Of a stretch of 64,000 nucleotides of DNA, positions 54,184-63,627 are shown piece after piece. The notes beneath the pieces were generated by a model. That model ran no database searches and was not told where the DNA came from. It worked only from the letters and a program-made list of their open reading frames with translations. The position numbers and the translations under genes are program-made. How positions within the stretch are numbered: the first letter of the stretch is position 1; each line of letters begins with the position of its first letter. This DNA is from Streptomyces marianii (GTDB taxonomy: Bacteria; Actinomycetota; Actinomycetes; Streptomycetales; Streptomycetaceae), in assembly GCF_005795905.1 (NCBI RefSeq), contig NZ_VAWE01000001.1, positions 1,550,001 to 1,614,000 on the forward strand, in the 5' to 3' direction.

Positions 54184-55580
54184 CCAAGGACGTCATCGCC
54201 CTCACACCGAAGATGCCGGACCTGCGCACGCTTCTCGCTGGCCTCTACGCAGGCGGCCCCGACCTCGGCGTGAACACCCTGGCCGACGGCGCCGTCATCC
54301 AGCTCTGCGCCCCCGACGGCCGTCCCCTGGTCTCCGTCGAAGCCCCCCTCCTCATCCAGATACCCGGCGAAACGACCCGCCTCCTCGGCCCCGGCCTCCC
54401 GGACAGCCCGGTCTGGTGGACCGAGGCCCGCGCCTCCACCGCCGTCGCGGAGGGCGGGCAGCTGGCGGGCTCCTTCGCCGGACGCCTCGCCACCGTCCTC
54501 AACGGATCGGTCTGGCCCCCGGAAGCTGCCTCCACCGACGTCGTCCCACTCAACTCCGACATCACCGCGATCCCCGCCCCGCCCACGTCAGCCCCGGCTG
54601 TGGACGTCCTCACCGCCAAGACGGCCGTGGTCATCCAAGACCGACCCGTCGTCGCCATGACCAGCTGGCTCTCCGACGCCCTGCGCGCAACCACCGGCAA
54701 CGAACGCGCCCTGCAGATCGTCACACCACCGACCACCCGCCTCACCCTGCCCACCCGTACCGCGCTACGCGGCCACCCCAACCGCTGGGTCATCCACGAC
54801 CCCGACTACGGCTACTACGACGGCCTCTCCGGCGCCGCACTGCACTGGCACGGCGGCACCTTCACGACCACCCTCGACGAGAACGACTCGGCCTGCGTCG
54901 CCGAAACCTTCAAGACCGCCACCAGCACCGGCGAACGCCAGCTCATCCTCTCCCTGCACACCCGGCACCCCGCCGACGAAGACCTCATCCTCGGCCGCGC
55001 CCTGGAAACCGCCTGGCAAACCCTCACCGGTGCTCCACCCGCCGGCTGGAGCACCGCCGAACCCGTCAACCTCCCCTGGTCCACCCGCCAGCTGACCGAC
55101 CTCGCCCGCAACCGGGCCCCCCGGCCGACCTGGCTGATCGCCATCGGCCACCCCGACCACCCAGCCCTGGCCACCATCAGCGTCACCCGCACCCTCGCCG
55201 GCATCGAGGAAGACATCACCCTCACCCTCGGCTACGGCCAAGACGAGACGCCACCCCTCGACACGCTCGAGCCCCTCGCCAAGGCCCTGACCACAGAGCA
55301 CGGCCTGTCCACCATGCTCACCTCACTCCGGGCCGCCCGCCAAGACCTGACCGTGCCCCCGCACTTCGAAACTCCCCCCATTCCCGTCTCCTTCACGCTG
55401 GGCACCGAAGCGATCAAGGACATCGGCCTCACCCACGCCCTCCACCCACCCCTCAACCTCACCCCCGTCCGACTCGGCCCCGTCGGCGAGCCATCCCTCC
55501 ACTACCCGCTCGGCGACGGCACCGACGCCCATGCCTGGACCACGCTCCAGCAACTCAACCGGCACCTGAGAAGAGCATGA
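54180..55580 (+). CDS. DUF6177-like T7SS-associated protein
   Basis: The 466-residue protein starts at a GTG that overlaps the eccC stop (GTGA). It has no membrane segment. Segments such as AVVIQDRPVVAMTSWLSDALR and WVIHDPDYGYYDGLSGAALHWHGGTF are typical of DUF6177 proteins found next to eccC in Streptomyces. Function is unknown; by position it is an accessory of T7SS effectors. Its frame is intact even though the preceding eccC is broken. Confidence 0.75.
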   Translation: MTKDVIALTPKMPDLRTLLAGLYAGGPDLGVNTLADGAVIQLCAPDGRPLVSVEAPLLIQIPGETTRLLGPGLPDSPVWWTEARASTAVAEGGQLAGSFAGRLATVLNGSVWPPEAASTDVVPLNSDITAIPAPPTSAPAVDVLTAKTAVVIQDRPVVAMTSWLSDALRATTGNERALQIVTPPTTRLTLPTRTALRGHPNRWVIHDPDYGYYDGLSGAALHWHGGTFTTTLDENDSACVAETFKTATSTGERQLILSLHTRHPADEDLILGRALETAWQTLTGAPPAGWSTAEPVNLPWSTRQLTDLARNRAPRPTWLIAIGHPDHPALATISVTRTLAGIEEDITLTLGYGQDETPPLDTLEPLAKALTTEHGLSTMLTSLRAARQDLTVPPHFETPPIPVSFTLGTEAIKDIGLTHALHPPLNLTPVRLGPVGEPSLHYPLGDGTDAHAWTTLQQLNRHLRRA

Positions 55581-55929
55581 GCAGCCCAGGGCGTCGGCGT
55601 GAGAAGCCGTATCTCAACTGATCTTGGAACGTGTGGGGCGAACAGGGGTCCTGGATGGGTGGTCTTCCGGTGGTACGCGCATGAAGGCAGGGCCTCTCGG
55701 TAGCTCGGGGACGCGACCGGGATCGTCGTGGCCCTTGCCGGGGACCCCGCCCGCGCAACAACTCCTCATCCCTGTCCGTGCCTCCCAGCCTCCCAGCCGC
55801 CATCGACAACGCGGGCTTGCCCAGGGTCGGGGCCCTGACGCGGTCGTTCCCACGGTCAGGGCCCCCAATGGCAGACGAGTCGGCTGTCCGCCGGGCTCAG
55901 TGCAGCATCATCAGCGCGCACGGGGAGGG
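55581..55929. other. Intergenic region with a terminator and possible element scar
   Basis: No gene is recognised. The sequence ACTGATCTTGG at 55617-55627 recurs at 57585-57595. A hairpin at 55830-55864 lies downstream of the acyl-CoA synthetase. Confidence 0.5.
55830..55864 (-). terminator. Terminator hairpin for the acyl-CoA synthetase gene
   Basis: GGGCCCTGAC (55830-55839) pairs perfectly with GTCAGGGCCC (55855-55864), 66 bp past the minus-strand stop. Confidence 0.65.
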
Positions 55930-57471
55930 TCAGTTGACGCCCCGGTCACGATCCGCCCAGTACGGCTCCCGCAGCTTGAACTTCTGGATCTTCCCCGTCG
56001 CCGTCCGCGGGATGGCATCCCGGAACTCCACGCTCGTCGGCGCTTTGTATCCCGTCATCCGCTCCTTGCAGTGCGCGATGATCTCGGCCTCGCTCACCGC
56101 CGCGCCCTCGGCCGGCACCACCAGCGCCTTGATCGTCTCGCCCCACTTCTCGTCCGGCACCCCGATCACCGCCACCTCCGCCACCTCCGGGTGACTGAAG
56201 ATCGTGTCCTCCACCTCGATCGACGACACGTTCTCGCCGCCCGTGATGATCACGTCCTTCTTGCGGTCGGAGATCGTCAGGTGACCGTCCGCCTCGTCGA
56301 CGGTGCCGCCGTCGCCGGTGTGGAACCAGCCGCCCTCGAGTGCCGCCTCGGTCTCCTCCGGCTTGTCCCAGTACCCGTCGAGCACGACGTTCGACCTGGC
56401 CAGGACCTCTCCGGACGCAGAGACCTGCAGCTTGACCCCGAGCGCCGGCAGCCCCGCACGGGACAGCTTGCGCGCCCGCTCCTCAGCCGGCAGCTTCGCA
56501 TCCGCCGGCCGCGTCCGGTTGAACGTCAGCAGCGGCGACGTCTCGGTCAGACCGTAGATCTGCGTGAACTCCCAGCCCAGCTCCTCACTCACCCGCCGGA
56601 TCATCCTGCTCGGTGGCGGCGCCCCCGCACACACGATCCGCACCTGATCCCGGCCCGGGATATCGCCCTCCCACGTGGCCGCCGCATCCAGCACCGCGTT
56701 CCACACCGCCGGCGCACCGCACATGAGCGTGACACCATGCTCTTCGACCCGACGCAGGATCTCCGCACCGTCGACCTTGCGGAGCACGACCTGCTTGACG
56801 CCGAGTCCCGCCATCACGAACGGCATCCCCCAGCCGTTGCAGTGGAACATCGGGAGCGTGTGCATGTAGACGTCGCGTTCCCAGACGCGGGTGTGCAGGC
56901 CGAAGGTCAGGCCGTTGACCCAGATGTTGCGGTGGGTGAGCTGAACCCCCTTGGGGCGCGCGGTGGTTCCCGACGTGTAGTTGATCGTCGCCGTGGCCTC
57001 CTCGTCCGGGCTCGACCACGGTCGCGGCTCCACACCGAACCTCATCAACTCGGACTCCGTCTGCTCGCCGAGGACGAAGCGGTGACGGGCCTTCACACTC
57101 GTCAGAGCGTCGTCCAGCTCGGGGTCGACCAGCAACACCGAGGCCCCGCTCTGCTGCACCACGTATTCGACCTCGTCCGGCTTGAGCCGGAAGTTCACCG
57201 GCACACAGATCCGGCCGCTCATCGTCACCGCGAACAGCAGCTCCAGCAAGCGGGCGGAGTTGTGGCTGACCACCGCCACCCGCTCCCCTTCACCGACGCC
57301 GAGCGGGTCGAGCCCTGCCTGCCAGGCCCGTACGCGGTCGCCCAACCGCCCGTATGTCGTCATCGGCACCGGCGGTGCGGGTTGATCCGGCTCGTCGACC
57401 ACGCCGATGCAGTCCCTGAAGCCCAGCTCCGCACGGTCGAGGAAGTCGTTGACGGTCATCGGTACACGCAT
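55930..57471 (-). CDS. Acyl-CoA synthetase (AMP-binding, fatty-acid-CoA ligase family)
   Basis: The 513-residue adenylate-forming enzyme activates a carboxylic acid to its CoA thioester. It has the P-loop YTSGTTARPKG (165-175), IYGLTETSP near 314-322, GGWFHTGDGG, SDRKKDVIITGGENVSS, and the C-terminal catalytic Lys in RTATGKIQKFKLRE. The overall length and motifs fit medium/long-chain fatty-acid or aromatic-acid CoA ligases; the substrate is not clear. The ATG at 57471 starts the homology. It stands alone. Confidence 0.9.
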   Translation of the reverse strand: MRVPMTVNDFLDRAELGFRDCIGVVDEPDQPAPPVPMTTYGRLGDRVRAWQAGLDPLGVGEGERVAVVSHNSARLLELLFAVTMSGRICVPVNFRLKPDEVEYVVQQSGASVLLVDPELDDALTSVKARHRFVLGEQTESELMRFGVEPRPWSSPDEEATATINYTSGTTARPKGVQLTHRNIWVNGLTFGLHTRVWERDVYMHTLPMFHCNGWGMPFVMAGLGVKQVVLRKVDGAEILRRVEEHGVTLMCGAPAVWNAVLDAAATWEGDIPGRDQVRIVCAGAPPPSRMIRRVSEELGWEFTQIYGLTETSPLLTFNRTRPADAKLPAEERARKLSRAGLPALGVKLQVSASGEVLARSNVVLDGYWDKPEETEAALEGGWFHTGDGGTVDEADGHLTISDRKKDVIITGGENVSSIEVEDTIFSHPEVAEVAVIGVPDEKWGETIKALVVPAEGAAVSEAEIIAHCKERMTGYKAPTSVEFRDAIPRTATGKIQKFKLREPYWADRDRGVN

Positions 57472-57598
57472 CGCTCTTCAGCTCTCCCCTATATGACTTG
57501 CTGCTTGTCTGGGACTGTTACAGCCAGGGCCGATCGCCGCCCATCCTCCATCACGCCGCGATCCGCGATCGAAAAGCAATGCCCACTGATCTTGGTGT

Positions 57599-57752
57599 CT
57601 TGAAGACGTCGTCGGTGCGGCCGACGTAGGTGATGTCACCGTCGGGGTCGCGCGCACCGTTGTCGCCGGTGCGGGAGTACCCGCCGGCCATCACCTCGGC
57701 CATGCGGTCGGAGGCCCCAACCGGGTCGGTTGACAGGTCCAGGGCGATCCCC
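57599..57752 (-). pseudogene. Fragment of a second AMP-binding synthetase gene
   Basis: About 50 codons (ALDLSTDPVGASDRMAEVMAGGYSRTGDNGARDPDGDITYVGRTDDVFK) match the C-terminal hinge region of acetyl/acyl-CoA synthetases. Homology stops abruptly at 57599, beside the sequence CCAAGATCAGT (minus strand). Neither the adenylate-binding core nor the catalytic Lys domain is present. It is a remnant, not a gene. Confidence 0.75.
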
Positions 57753-57898
57753 CCTCGTCCGCGCCGGGCTTTCCGCTGACGGGGTCGAGGGCCCTCCGTG
57801 TGGCACCCGTCCGCCTTCCCCACTCGGAGGGTGGTGACGTCACGGTGGCCGGGGTGACCCGCCGCACCGCCCGGGTGACGTCAACCGGTCCCGGTGTC

Positions 57899-59062
57899 TC
57901 AGTCCGTCAACTCCCCGAAGCGCACGTCGTGGTCGGCTCCCGGAGCGACGATCGCCAGCAGGCGCCCCGCCTCCTCGGCCACGGCCGTGCGCTGCGCCGC
58001 CGTGAGGCGGACGAAACTCCGCACGGTGAGCGTCACGGCGCCGGCCTCCTCCGCATCACGGTCCCGCTTCCGTCCGCCGCTCCCACCCCGCCCGCAGGTC
58101 CGCCAGATCCCGGCCGCGCGACCGTCGACGAGGAGGACACTGCGGGCCTGGTTCCCCTTCCACAAACGATCCCTGAAGTCCGGCGGGACGAAGCGGGAGC
58201 GGTCCGCGTGCGAGAGCAGGAGGTTGTCGAACTCGGGAAGCAGACGCGGCGGCGCGGGGGTGTCCGGGTCGGGCCGGGGGCCTTCCGGGAGGTCGAAGAG
58301 TTCGACGCCCTTGTCGTCGTGGAAGGCCACAAGTTCGGGGCGCAGGCGCTCGAACGCCCCCTTCAGCCGCGTCAGACCGGACCAGGTCTGCATGTCCCTG
58401 ACGGAGGCGGGTCCGAAGGCGGCGAGATAACGCCGTACGACCGACTCGGGCTCGGGAGCGGGGCCGACGGGCAGGCCGAACCACTGCTCCGCGGTGGTGA
58501 GCGTGACCTGTCCGCTCCTGCCCCACAGCCCGCGCGGGGTCGTCTGCACCAGCGGCAGCATGCAGCGCACGGCCGTGGTGAGCGCGAGCGGATCGGCGTC
58601 CGGCCACCGCGCGAGCAGCGCGTCGCGGAGTTCCCCGACCGGCCTGGGCCGTTCCTCCAGCAGTTCCCTGCCCACGGCGGCGAGCCGATCCGGATCGATA
58701 CCGCCGAGACGCCTCGTGAACATCCGCAGTTCCCGCTCGGGGCCGCCCGGCTGCGCGAAGGGCCGCAGGGTGAGGCAGTCGTGCGCACCGTGGGTGTGGA
58801 GGGTGGAACGCATCGTGACCATGCGGGCGACGGCGCGGGACGCCATGAGCTCCGACAGCTCCTGCGGGCGGAAGCCGTGCAGCCGGGCGGCGAGGGCGTG
58901 GTACGGGGGTCCGACGTTCTGCGCCTGGAGGCCGATCAGATGCTCCACGGCCACCTCGGCGGTCATCCGCTCCCCCGGGTCGCGGCGCAGCAGCAGCTGG
59001 CGGTCCAGGGTGGCGCGGCCGAGGGCGCGGGGGCCGAGCACGGGCGGTGTCTTCGGGGCCAT
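57899..59062 (-). CDS. Winged-helix DNA-binding domain protein (HTH_42 family)
   Basis: The 387-residue protein begins with ALGRATLDRQLLLRR and HLIGLQAQNVGPPYHALAARL, then ARMVTMRSTLHTH, the pattern of the winged-helix DUF1006/HTH_42 family related to DNA-glycosylase-like proteins such as YcaQ/AlkX. LLPEFDNLLLSHADRSRF lies near residue 260. Members are linked to DNA crosslink repair in some bacteria; here that is inference. The ATG at 59062 has no strong ribosome binding site. It stands alone. Confidence 0.88.
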   Translation of the reverse strand: MAPKTPPVLGPRALGRATLDRQLLLRRDPGERMTAEVAVEHLIGLQAQNVGPPYHALAARLHGFRPQELSELMASRAVARMVTMRSTLHTHGAHDCLTLRPFAQPGGPERELRMFTRRLGGIDPDRLAAVGRELLEERPRPVGELRDALLARWPDADPLALTTAVRCMLPLVQTTPRGLWGRSGQVTLTTAEQWFGLPVGPAPEPESVVRRYLAAFGPASVRDMQTWSGLTRLKGAFERLRPELVAFHDDKGVELFDLPEGPRPDPDTPAPPRLLPEFDNLLLSHADRSRFVPPDFRDRLWKGNQARSVLLVDGRAAGIWRTCGRGGSGGRKRDRDAEEAGAVTLTVRSFVRLTAAQRTAVAEEAGRLLAIVAPGADHDVRFGELTD

Positions 59063-59330
59063 ACCGGGACGCTACTCGGCCTTGCGGTCACCGTGCGTCC
59101 GCGATGACGATCCTGGGTGCCGACGAGCGCGATCTCTCGGCCCGGCCGAATGGGGGCCCGCCGCAGCTCCCCGGGCGCGGGCTCACCGGCGGTCCGCCAT
59201 GCCGCCGCCGGTGAGCCCGGATATCCTGCCCGTGCCGGTCAGGAACGCATGTACACGGCGTGAACGCGGGTAGAGGGGCGGGTACGCAGAAGCGCAGCGT
59301 GCGCCTCGCTCGCACGGGAGGTGACCCGGG

Positions 59331-60491
59331 ATGCCCCGACGAGCCCGTTCCGCCCCGGCCTCGAAGCGGCAGTCGTGGCGCCGCCGGGCCTCCCCCGCCG
59401 CTGCCCCGCCGAAGCCCCCGGAGCCCTCGGCGCCGGCGCCGGCCGAACGGGCGCGCGAGGAGCAGGACCGGCGCAGCATCGTCCAGGCCGTGCTCTACCG
59501 TGACGGACGCCGGGTGTCGTCACCCTCGTCGCTCGCCGAGACCTTCCGACTGTTGAGGGACGACCCGGCCGGGATGGCCTGGATCGGCCTCCACCGACCG
59601 ACCGATGCGGAACTGCGGGCGCTGGCCGAGGAGTTCGACCTGCACGAGCTGGCCGTCGAGGACGCCATGGAGGCCCACCAGCGGCCCAAGCTGGAACGGT
59701 ACGGGGAGACCCTCTTCGTCGTCCTGCGCGCCGCCCGCTACCTCGACGCCCTGGAAGAGGTCGACTTCGGCGAACTGCACGTCTTCGTCGGCCGAGACTT
59801 CGTGATCACGGTCCGGCACGGGGCGGCGCCGGACCTGTCGGCGGTCCGCCGCCGCATGGAGGCCGACCCCGAACTGCTCGCCCTCGGCCCCGAGGCGGTG
59901 CTGTACGCCATACTCGACGCGGTCGTGGACGGGTACGCGCCCGTCGTCACCGGTGTGCAGAACGACATCGACGAGATCGAGACGGAAGTCTTCGGCGGCG
60001 ACCCCGCTGTGTCCCGCCGCATCTACGAACTGTCCCGCGAGATGGTCGAGTTCCAGCGCGCGACCCGGCCGCTGGTCGGCATGCTGCACGGCCTGATGGC
60101 GGGTTTCGCCAAGTACGGTACGGACGAGGAACTCCAGCGCTACCTCCGCGACGTCGCCGACCACGTCACCCACATCAGCGAGCGCGTCGACGGGTTCCGC
60201 CAGGCCCTGGCGGACATCCTGACGGTCAACGCGACGCTGGTGACGCAGCAGCAGAACGCGGAGATGCGGGCGCTGGCGGAGGCGGGCTTCGAGCAGAACG
60301 AGGAGATCAAGAAGATCTCGGCCTGGGCGGCCATCCTCTTCGCACCCACGCTGGTGGGAACGATCTACGGCATGAACTTCGAGACCATGCCGGAGCTGCA
60401 CTGGAGCTTCGGATACCCCTTCGCCATTGCCCTAATGGCGGTTGTATGCGCGAGTTTGTACGTCATCTTCAAACGCCGAGACTGGCTATAG
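59331..60491 (+). CDS. corA: CorA family magnesium/cobalt transporter
   Basis: The 386-residue protein has an Arg/Pro-rich N-terminus, a cytoplasmic alpha/beta domain and two C-terminal membrane helices. The invariant GMN sits in GTIYGMNFETMPELHW between them, and the acidic/aromatic loop follows. The last residues are basic (FKRRDWL), as usual. The ATG at 59331 follows GGAGGTGA. It stands alone and forms a homopentameric Mg2+ channel by analogy. Confidence 0.96.
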   Translation: MPRRARSAPASKRQSWRRRASPAAAPPKPPEPSAPAPAERAREEQDRRSIVQAVLYRDGRRVSSPSSLAETFRLLRDDPAGMAWIGLHRPTDAELRALAEEFDLHELAVEDAMEAHQRPKLERYGETLFVVLRAARYLDALEEVDFGELHVFVGRDFVITVRHGAAPDLSAVRRRMEADPELLALGPEAVLYAILDAVVDGYAPVVTGVQNDIDEIETEVFGGDPAVSRRIYELSREMVEFQRATRPLVGMLHGLMAGFAKYGTDEELQRYLRDVADHVTHISERVDGFRQALADILTVNATLVTQQQNAEMRALAEAGFEQNEEIKKISAWAAILFAPTLVGTIYGMNFETMPELHWSFGYPFAIALMAVVCASLYVIFKRRDWL

Positions 60492-60683
60492 GCTGCCACC
60501 CCTGACACCATCAACGTCATTGAATTTGCGATTGCACACGCCTTGTTGTGGCGCTCCATGTCCGCTGGGGAGTGGCTGGGGAGAATCAGCGCTCTGTGAT
60601 CTCTTCTCCCTTCAGAACGGCAACCGCTGGATCCGTCACCTATACGGAGCCGTTGAATCTACTGCGGCGCCAACACCCTGCCT

Positions 60684-61085
60684 TCACCACCGGCTACAGC
60701 CCAGTGTCAGCGCCGTCGGGTTCCAGTCGAGGGGCAGCGGTCGTACCGCGACGGACGCTGGCTCCAGTTGGACCGTCTCGTGCATCTCGGCGGACATCGT
60801 GATCGCGGTCATCATCTCCAGGACGTGCTGGGCCAGTTCGCCCGTTGTCCGGTGGGCTTCGTCGCGCGGATGGCCCGTGCCATGTCGAGTACCCCAAGGC
60901 CGCGCCCGGCCTTGCTGCCCACGACCGGCAGTTCCCGCCAGCCCTTGTCCTCGAACCCGCGTACCAACACTGGTCCGTGGAAGGCGTTCGGGTCCGGCAG
61001 CGACAGCGTGCCCTCCGTGCCGGGTGATCTCGATCATCGTGCGCGGCACCGAGGCGAAGCTGAATGTGGAGGATGTTCTTGCTGA
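60684..61085 (-). pseudogene. Degenerate 3' part of a Gfo/Idh/MocA oxidoreductase gene
   Basis: On the minus strand, the end of a Gfo/Idh/MocA dehydrogenase can be pieced together from more than one frame: LPRTMIEIT-like, then EGTLSLPDPNAFHGPVLVR, GRGLGVLDMARAIR, and HRTTGELAQHVLEMMTAIT. At least two frameshifts separate these parts and the 5' half with the NAD fold is missing. It ends at 60684. Confidence 0.65.
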
Positions 61086-61108
61086 CCGCGATGCCCGGTT
61101 GACGGGCC

Positions 61109-61239
61109 AGCCCCAACCAGCACCGGCCCCGCCTGGAGCAACGGCGACACCACGACAGCTGGATCAGCAACTGGGTCGGCGTCACCAACATGTTCACCGC
61201 CTACGGCACCGACCACCGCCGCCTGCGCAAGCTCGCGAC
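61109..61239 (+). pseudogene. Fragment of a cytochrome P450 gene
   Basis: The plus-strand frame reads DSWISNWVGVTNMFTAYGTDHRRLRKL, which matches the B-C helix region of actinobacterial P450s (MFTAYGxDHRRLR...). There is no start and no heme-binding Cys region; homology ends near 61239. It lies directly behind the oxidoreductase remnant, so this stretch is decayed DNA. Confidence 0.55.
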
Positions 61240-61658
61240 GGACCGGAGCCGTGTGCTGCGCCGCGCACCTCGCCCGGATCACGAGATGATCAAGTACCGT
61301 GACCTGCTCTTCACAGCTTCCACGACCTGTGAAACTCTCCGCTCGGTACCGCGGTGTTACGGCAGTGTCATGATGCTGGGGTGTGCGGGGTGGGAATCAA
61401 CGGCACGCAGCCGATGGTCTGGGCGAGGAGCGGGCGGGGGTCATCAGGGCAGCGGAGCTGGAAGGGCCGGAGCAGCACAAGGAACCGTCCGCGCGTGCGC
61501 ACATGGTGACCGAACGGCCGCGCCGCGAGGGCTACTCGGCGGCGGCCGCGCCACGTCGGCGCATGATCCGGCGCCCGCCCGAGCCCGCCACAGAGAGCTG
61601 CCGTCCGGTCACCCGCACCTGACGGAACCAGACGGAACCAAAAAGGGGAGGGAACACC
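61240..61658. other. Intergenic decayed region
   Basis: No supported gene. A 79-codon frame at 61383-61622 has no recognisable product. The direct repeat GACGGAACCA occurs twice at 61622-61641 just before the next gene. Confidence 0.5.
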
Positions 61659-62615
61659 ATGTCGGAACCGGCGGATTTCGTCGCCCGGCTGCGTGCGGAG
61701 CGGCAGGACTTGGGACGCAAGGAGGCCCTGCGTCGCGACGGGGAGCATCGGCGGCGCAAGGCGATGCTCTTGGCTGGCGCCGCCGCCCTGGTGCTCGGCG
61801 GCTTCGGGGCCTGGCTGGCCGGGGCCACCGCCGGGGAGCGGCCGGAGAGCGAGCCGTACGCGCCATTGATGCTGGACGAGGCCATGTGGCCCGACAAGTG
61901 GCCAGCCACAGTCAGGCTTCCGTTCCGGGGTTCACCCGCGGCCAGCTGGTCGAACGGAGCCGACGGGATCGTACTCCCGGAGGCGAACGCCGTCGGCGGG
62001 CTGACTCCGTCGCAGGTAGGCGACGCGCTGCGCAATACCAAGGAACTGCTGGTCGAGGCCAACCTCACGGCTGGCACGCTGCAGGGACTGAGTCCCACGC
62101 GGGCGCTGAACCTGCTAGATCCGCACGATCACGACAAGAGCGAGCTGGAGGACACCTTCCAGCACCCGCGCGACGGCCACAGCCCGCTTCAGATGTTCAC
62201 CCGCTTCGACCCCCAGGAGGTTCGCGTCCACGGGGACGTCATCAAGACGCGGGGAACGATGACGTACGAGGTCTCCGCCTCGGGGGAGCTTCTGGTGCAC
62301 GCCGACTACACCTTCGTGTACCCGGTCGTGAAGGCCAAGGGCGGTCTGGAAGTGGTGCCGGGGGCCGAGGAAGTGGCCCGGGTGATCGTGCGGCGCCAGC
62401 TGACCCTCGTGTCAAGAGACGGGAAGCTCAATCCACGCGAGTATGTGCGGCAGATCGGCAATGACGACTGCCGGGAGCCGAAAGACGGGTTCATCCACCC
62501 GCTCTTCTCTCAGGAGGCGGCCAAGGCACCGAAGTGGGCCCCTGTGGATCCCTACGACACCAGCAAGGACATCCAGGCAAACTCTAGCAACTGCTCTATA
62601 CCCACCCAGACCTGA
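61659..62615 (+). CDS. Single-pass membrane protein, unknown function
   Basis: The 318-residue protein has a short basic cytoplasmic N-terminus (RLRAERQDLGRKEALRRDGEHRRRK), one membrane helix (AMLLAGAAALVLGGFGAWLAG, about 35-55) and a large extracytoplasmic domain with a Cys pair near the end (NDDCREP and NSSNCS). I do not recognise the domain; it looks like a Streptomyces-specific family. The ATG follows GGGGAGGG. It stands between decayed genes and IS elements. Confidence 0.75.
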   Translation: MSEPADFVARLRAERQDLGRKEALRRDGEHRRRKAMLLAGAAALVLGGFGAWLAGATAGERPESEPYAPLMLDEAMWPDKWPATVRLPFRGSPAASWSNGADGIVLPEANAVGGLTPSQVGDALRNTKELLVEANLTAGTLQGLSPTRALNLLDPHDHDKSELEDTFQHPRDGHSPLQMFTRFDPQEVRVHGDVIKTRGTMTYEVSASGELLVHADYTFVYPVVKAKGGLEVVPGAEEVARVIVRRQLTLVSRDGKLNPREYVRQIGNDDCREPKDGFIHPLFSQEAAKAPKWAPVDPYDTSKDIQANSSNCSIPTQT

Positions 62616-62721
62616 CAACCTGCCCGGACCCGATCCCTCCAAGGCCGCACCGCGGCGCAACTTTTCACCGCAGTACTGCCGAGCGCTCTAGTTGACCAAG
62701 CAGGCCGACTAAGAAGTCATC

Positions 62722-63156
62722 TCATTTGGCGAACCTGCGGTAGCAGATGAGGGTGCAGGCGATGCTGGTGAAGGCAAGGAAGTGCTCGGCTTTGCGTTCG
62801 TAGCGTCGGTGGAGGCGTCGGCAGGTGGCGAGCCAGGCCATGGTGCGCTCAACGGTCCAACGGTGGCGGCCCAGCCGCTGCGAAGACTCGATCCCCTTGC
62901 GGGCAATGCGGTGCGTGATGCCGCGCGCGCGTAACCATCGCCGCAGGTGGGAGTAGTCGTAGCCTTTGTCGGCGTGCAGCTTGTCCGGCCTGCGTCGCCG
63001 ACGCCCTCGGCGGGAGCGGATCGGTGGTATGCCCTTCACCAGGGGGATCAGAGCCTGGCTGTCGTGCAGGTTCGCCCCCGAGATTCCGATAGACAGGGGC
63101 AGACCGGTCCGTTCGGTGATCAAGTGGATCTTCGAGCCGTACTTGCCCCGGTCCAC
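62722..63156 (-). CDS. IS5-family transposase, C-terminal part (orfB)
   Basis: The 144-residue reading frame carries the DDE catalytic core end: YGSKIHLITERTGLPLSIGISGANLHDSQAL, KLHADKGYDYSHLRRWLRARGI, and the RHRWTVERTMAWL motif with the catalytic Glu. It lacks its own start for translation; expression would need a -1 shift from orfA at AAAAGGGG near 63180. Its stop lies inside the left inverted repeat. Confidence 0.85.
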   Translation of the reverse strand: MDRGKYGSKIHLITERTGLPLSIGISGANLHDSQALIPLVKGIPPIRSRRGRRRRRPDKLHADKGYDYSHLRRWLRARGITHRIARKGIESSQRLGRHRWTVERTMAWLATCRRLHRRYERKAEHFLAFTSIACTLICYRRFAK

Positions 63157-63170
63157 AGGATTCGGACCCG

Positions 63171-63528
63171 TCAGGTCCCCCTTTTCAGGGCCCGCATGTT
63201 CACCGAGTCGATCGCGCAGCGGGACCAGTCCAACTCACCGCGGGAGCCGAGCTCGTCGAGGACCAGGCGGTGGAGTTTCGCCCACACCCTGGCCTTCGTC
63301 CACTCGGAAAAGCGGCGGTGAGCCGTCGCCCCCGACGGCCCGAACGACGCGGACGGCAACTGCTGCCACGTGCAGCCCAATGTGGCCACGAACACGATCG
63401 CAGCCAGCACCTCCCGGTCACCGTGCCGGCCGGCCACCACCCTGAGGCCGCGACGACGCCTCTGGCACCACCCGCTGGAACAGCTCCCACAACTCGTCCG
63501 GCACCAGCCGCTCAACGATCTCCGTCAC
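63171..63528 (-). pseudogene. IS5-family transposase, N-terminal part (orfA), frameshifted
   Basis: From GTG at 63528 the frame reads TEIVERLVPDELWELFQRVVP, the usual start, but hits TGA after about 40 codons. The remaining homology (HGDREVLAAIVFVATLGCTWQQLP through CAIDSVNMRAL) is in the next frame and ends at 63171. Removing one C from the CGGCCGGC run near 63425-63433 restores the frame. The element is therefore probably inactive without help in trans. Confidence 0.8.
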
Positions 63529-63627
63529 GACCCGAAGTTTACCGAGCCAACCAAATGAGATGAATTCTAAAGCGTGTTGCAGAAGGCTGTGATCTGGCAG
63601 GTCAGGGCCTGGTTCCGACAGTTCTGT

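Larger units (their letters stand above)
62709..63570. mobile_element. IS5-family insertion sequence (IS427/IS1031-like), 855 bp, with target duplication
   Basis: The element spans 62713-63567. Its ends are inverted repeats GAAGTCATCTCATTTGG (left) and GAATTCATCTCATTTGG (right, reversed), matching at 16 of 17 positions. It is flanked by TAA on both sides (62710-62712 and 63568-63570; CTAA if one more base is counted), the target duplication. It carries two overlapping transposase frames on the minus strand. Confidence 0.9.

Noticed and set aside
57835..57883. Two TGACGTCA palindromes 41 bp apart
   Set aside because: They lie between a gene remnant and the 3' end of the winged-helix gene, with no promoter to control. 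An 8-bp palindrome is too common to interpret.
61383..61622. A 79-codon frame
   Set aside because: No homology, and it lies in decayed sequence; the real gene starts at 61659 with a good ribosome binding site.
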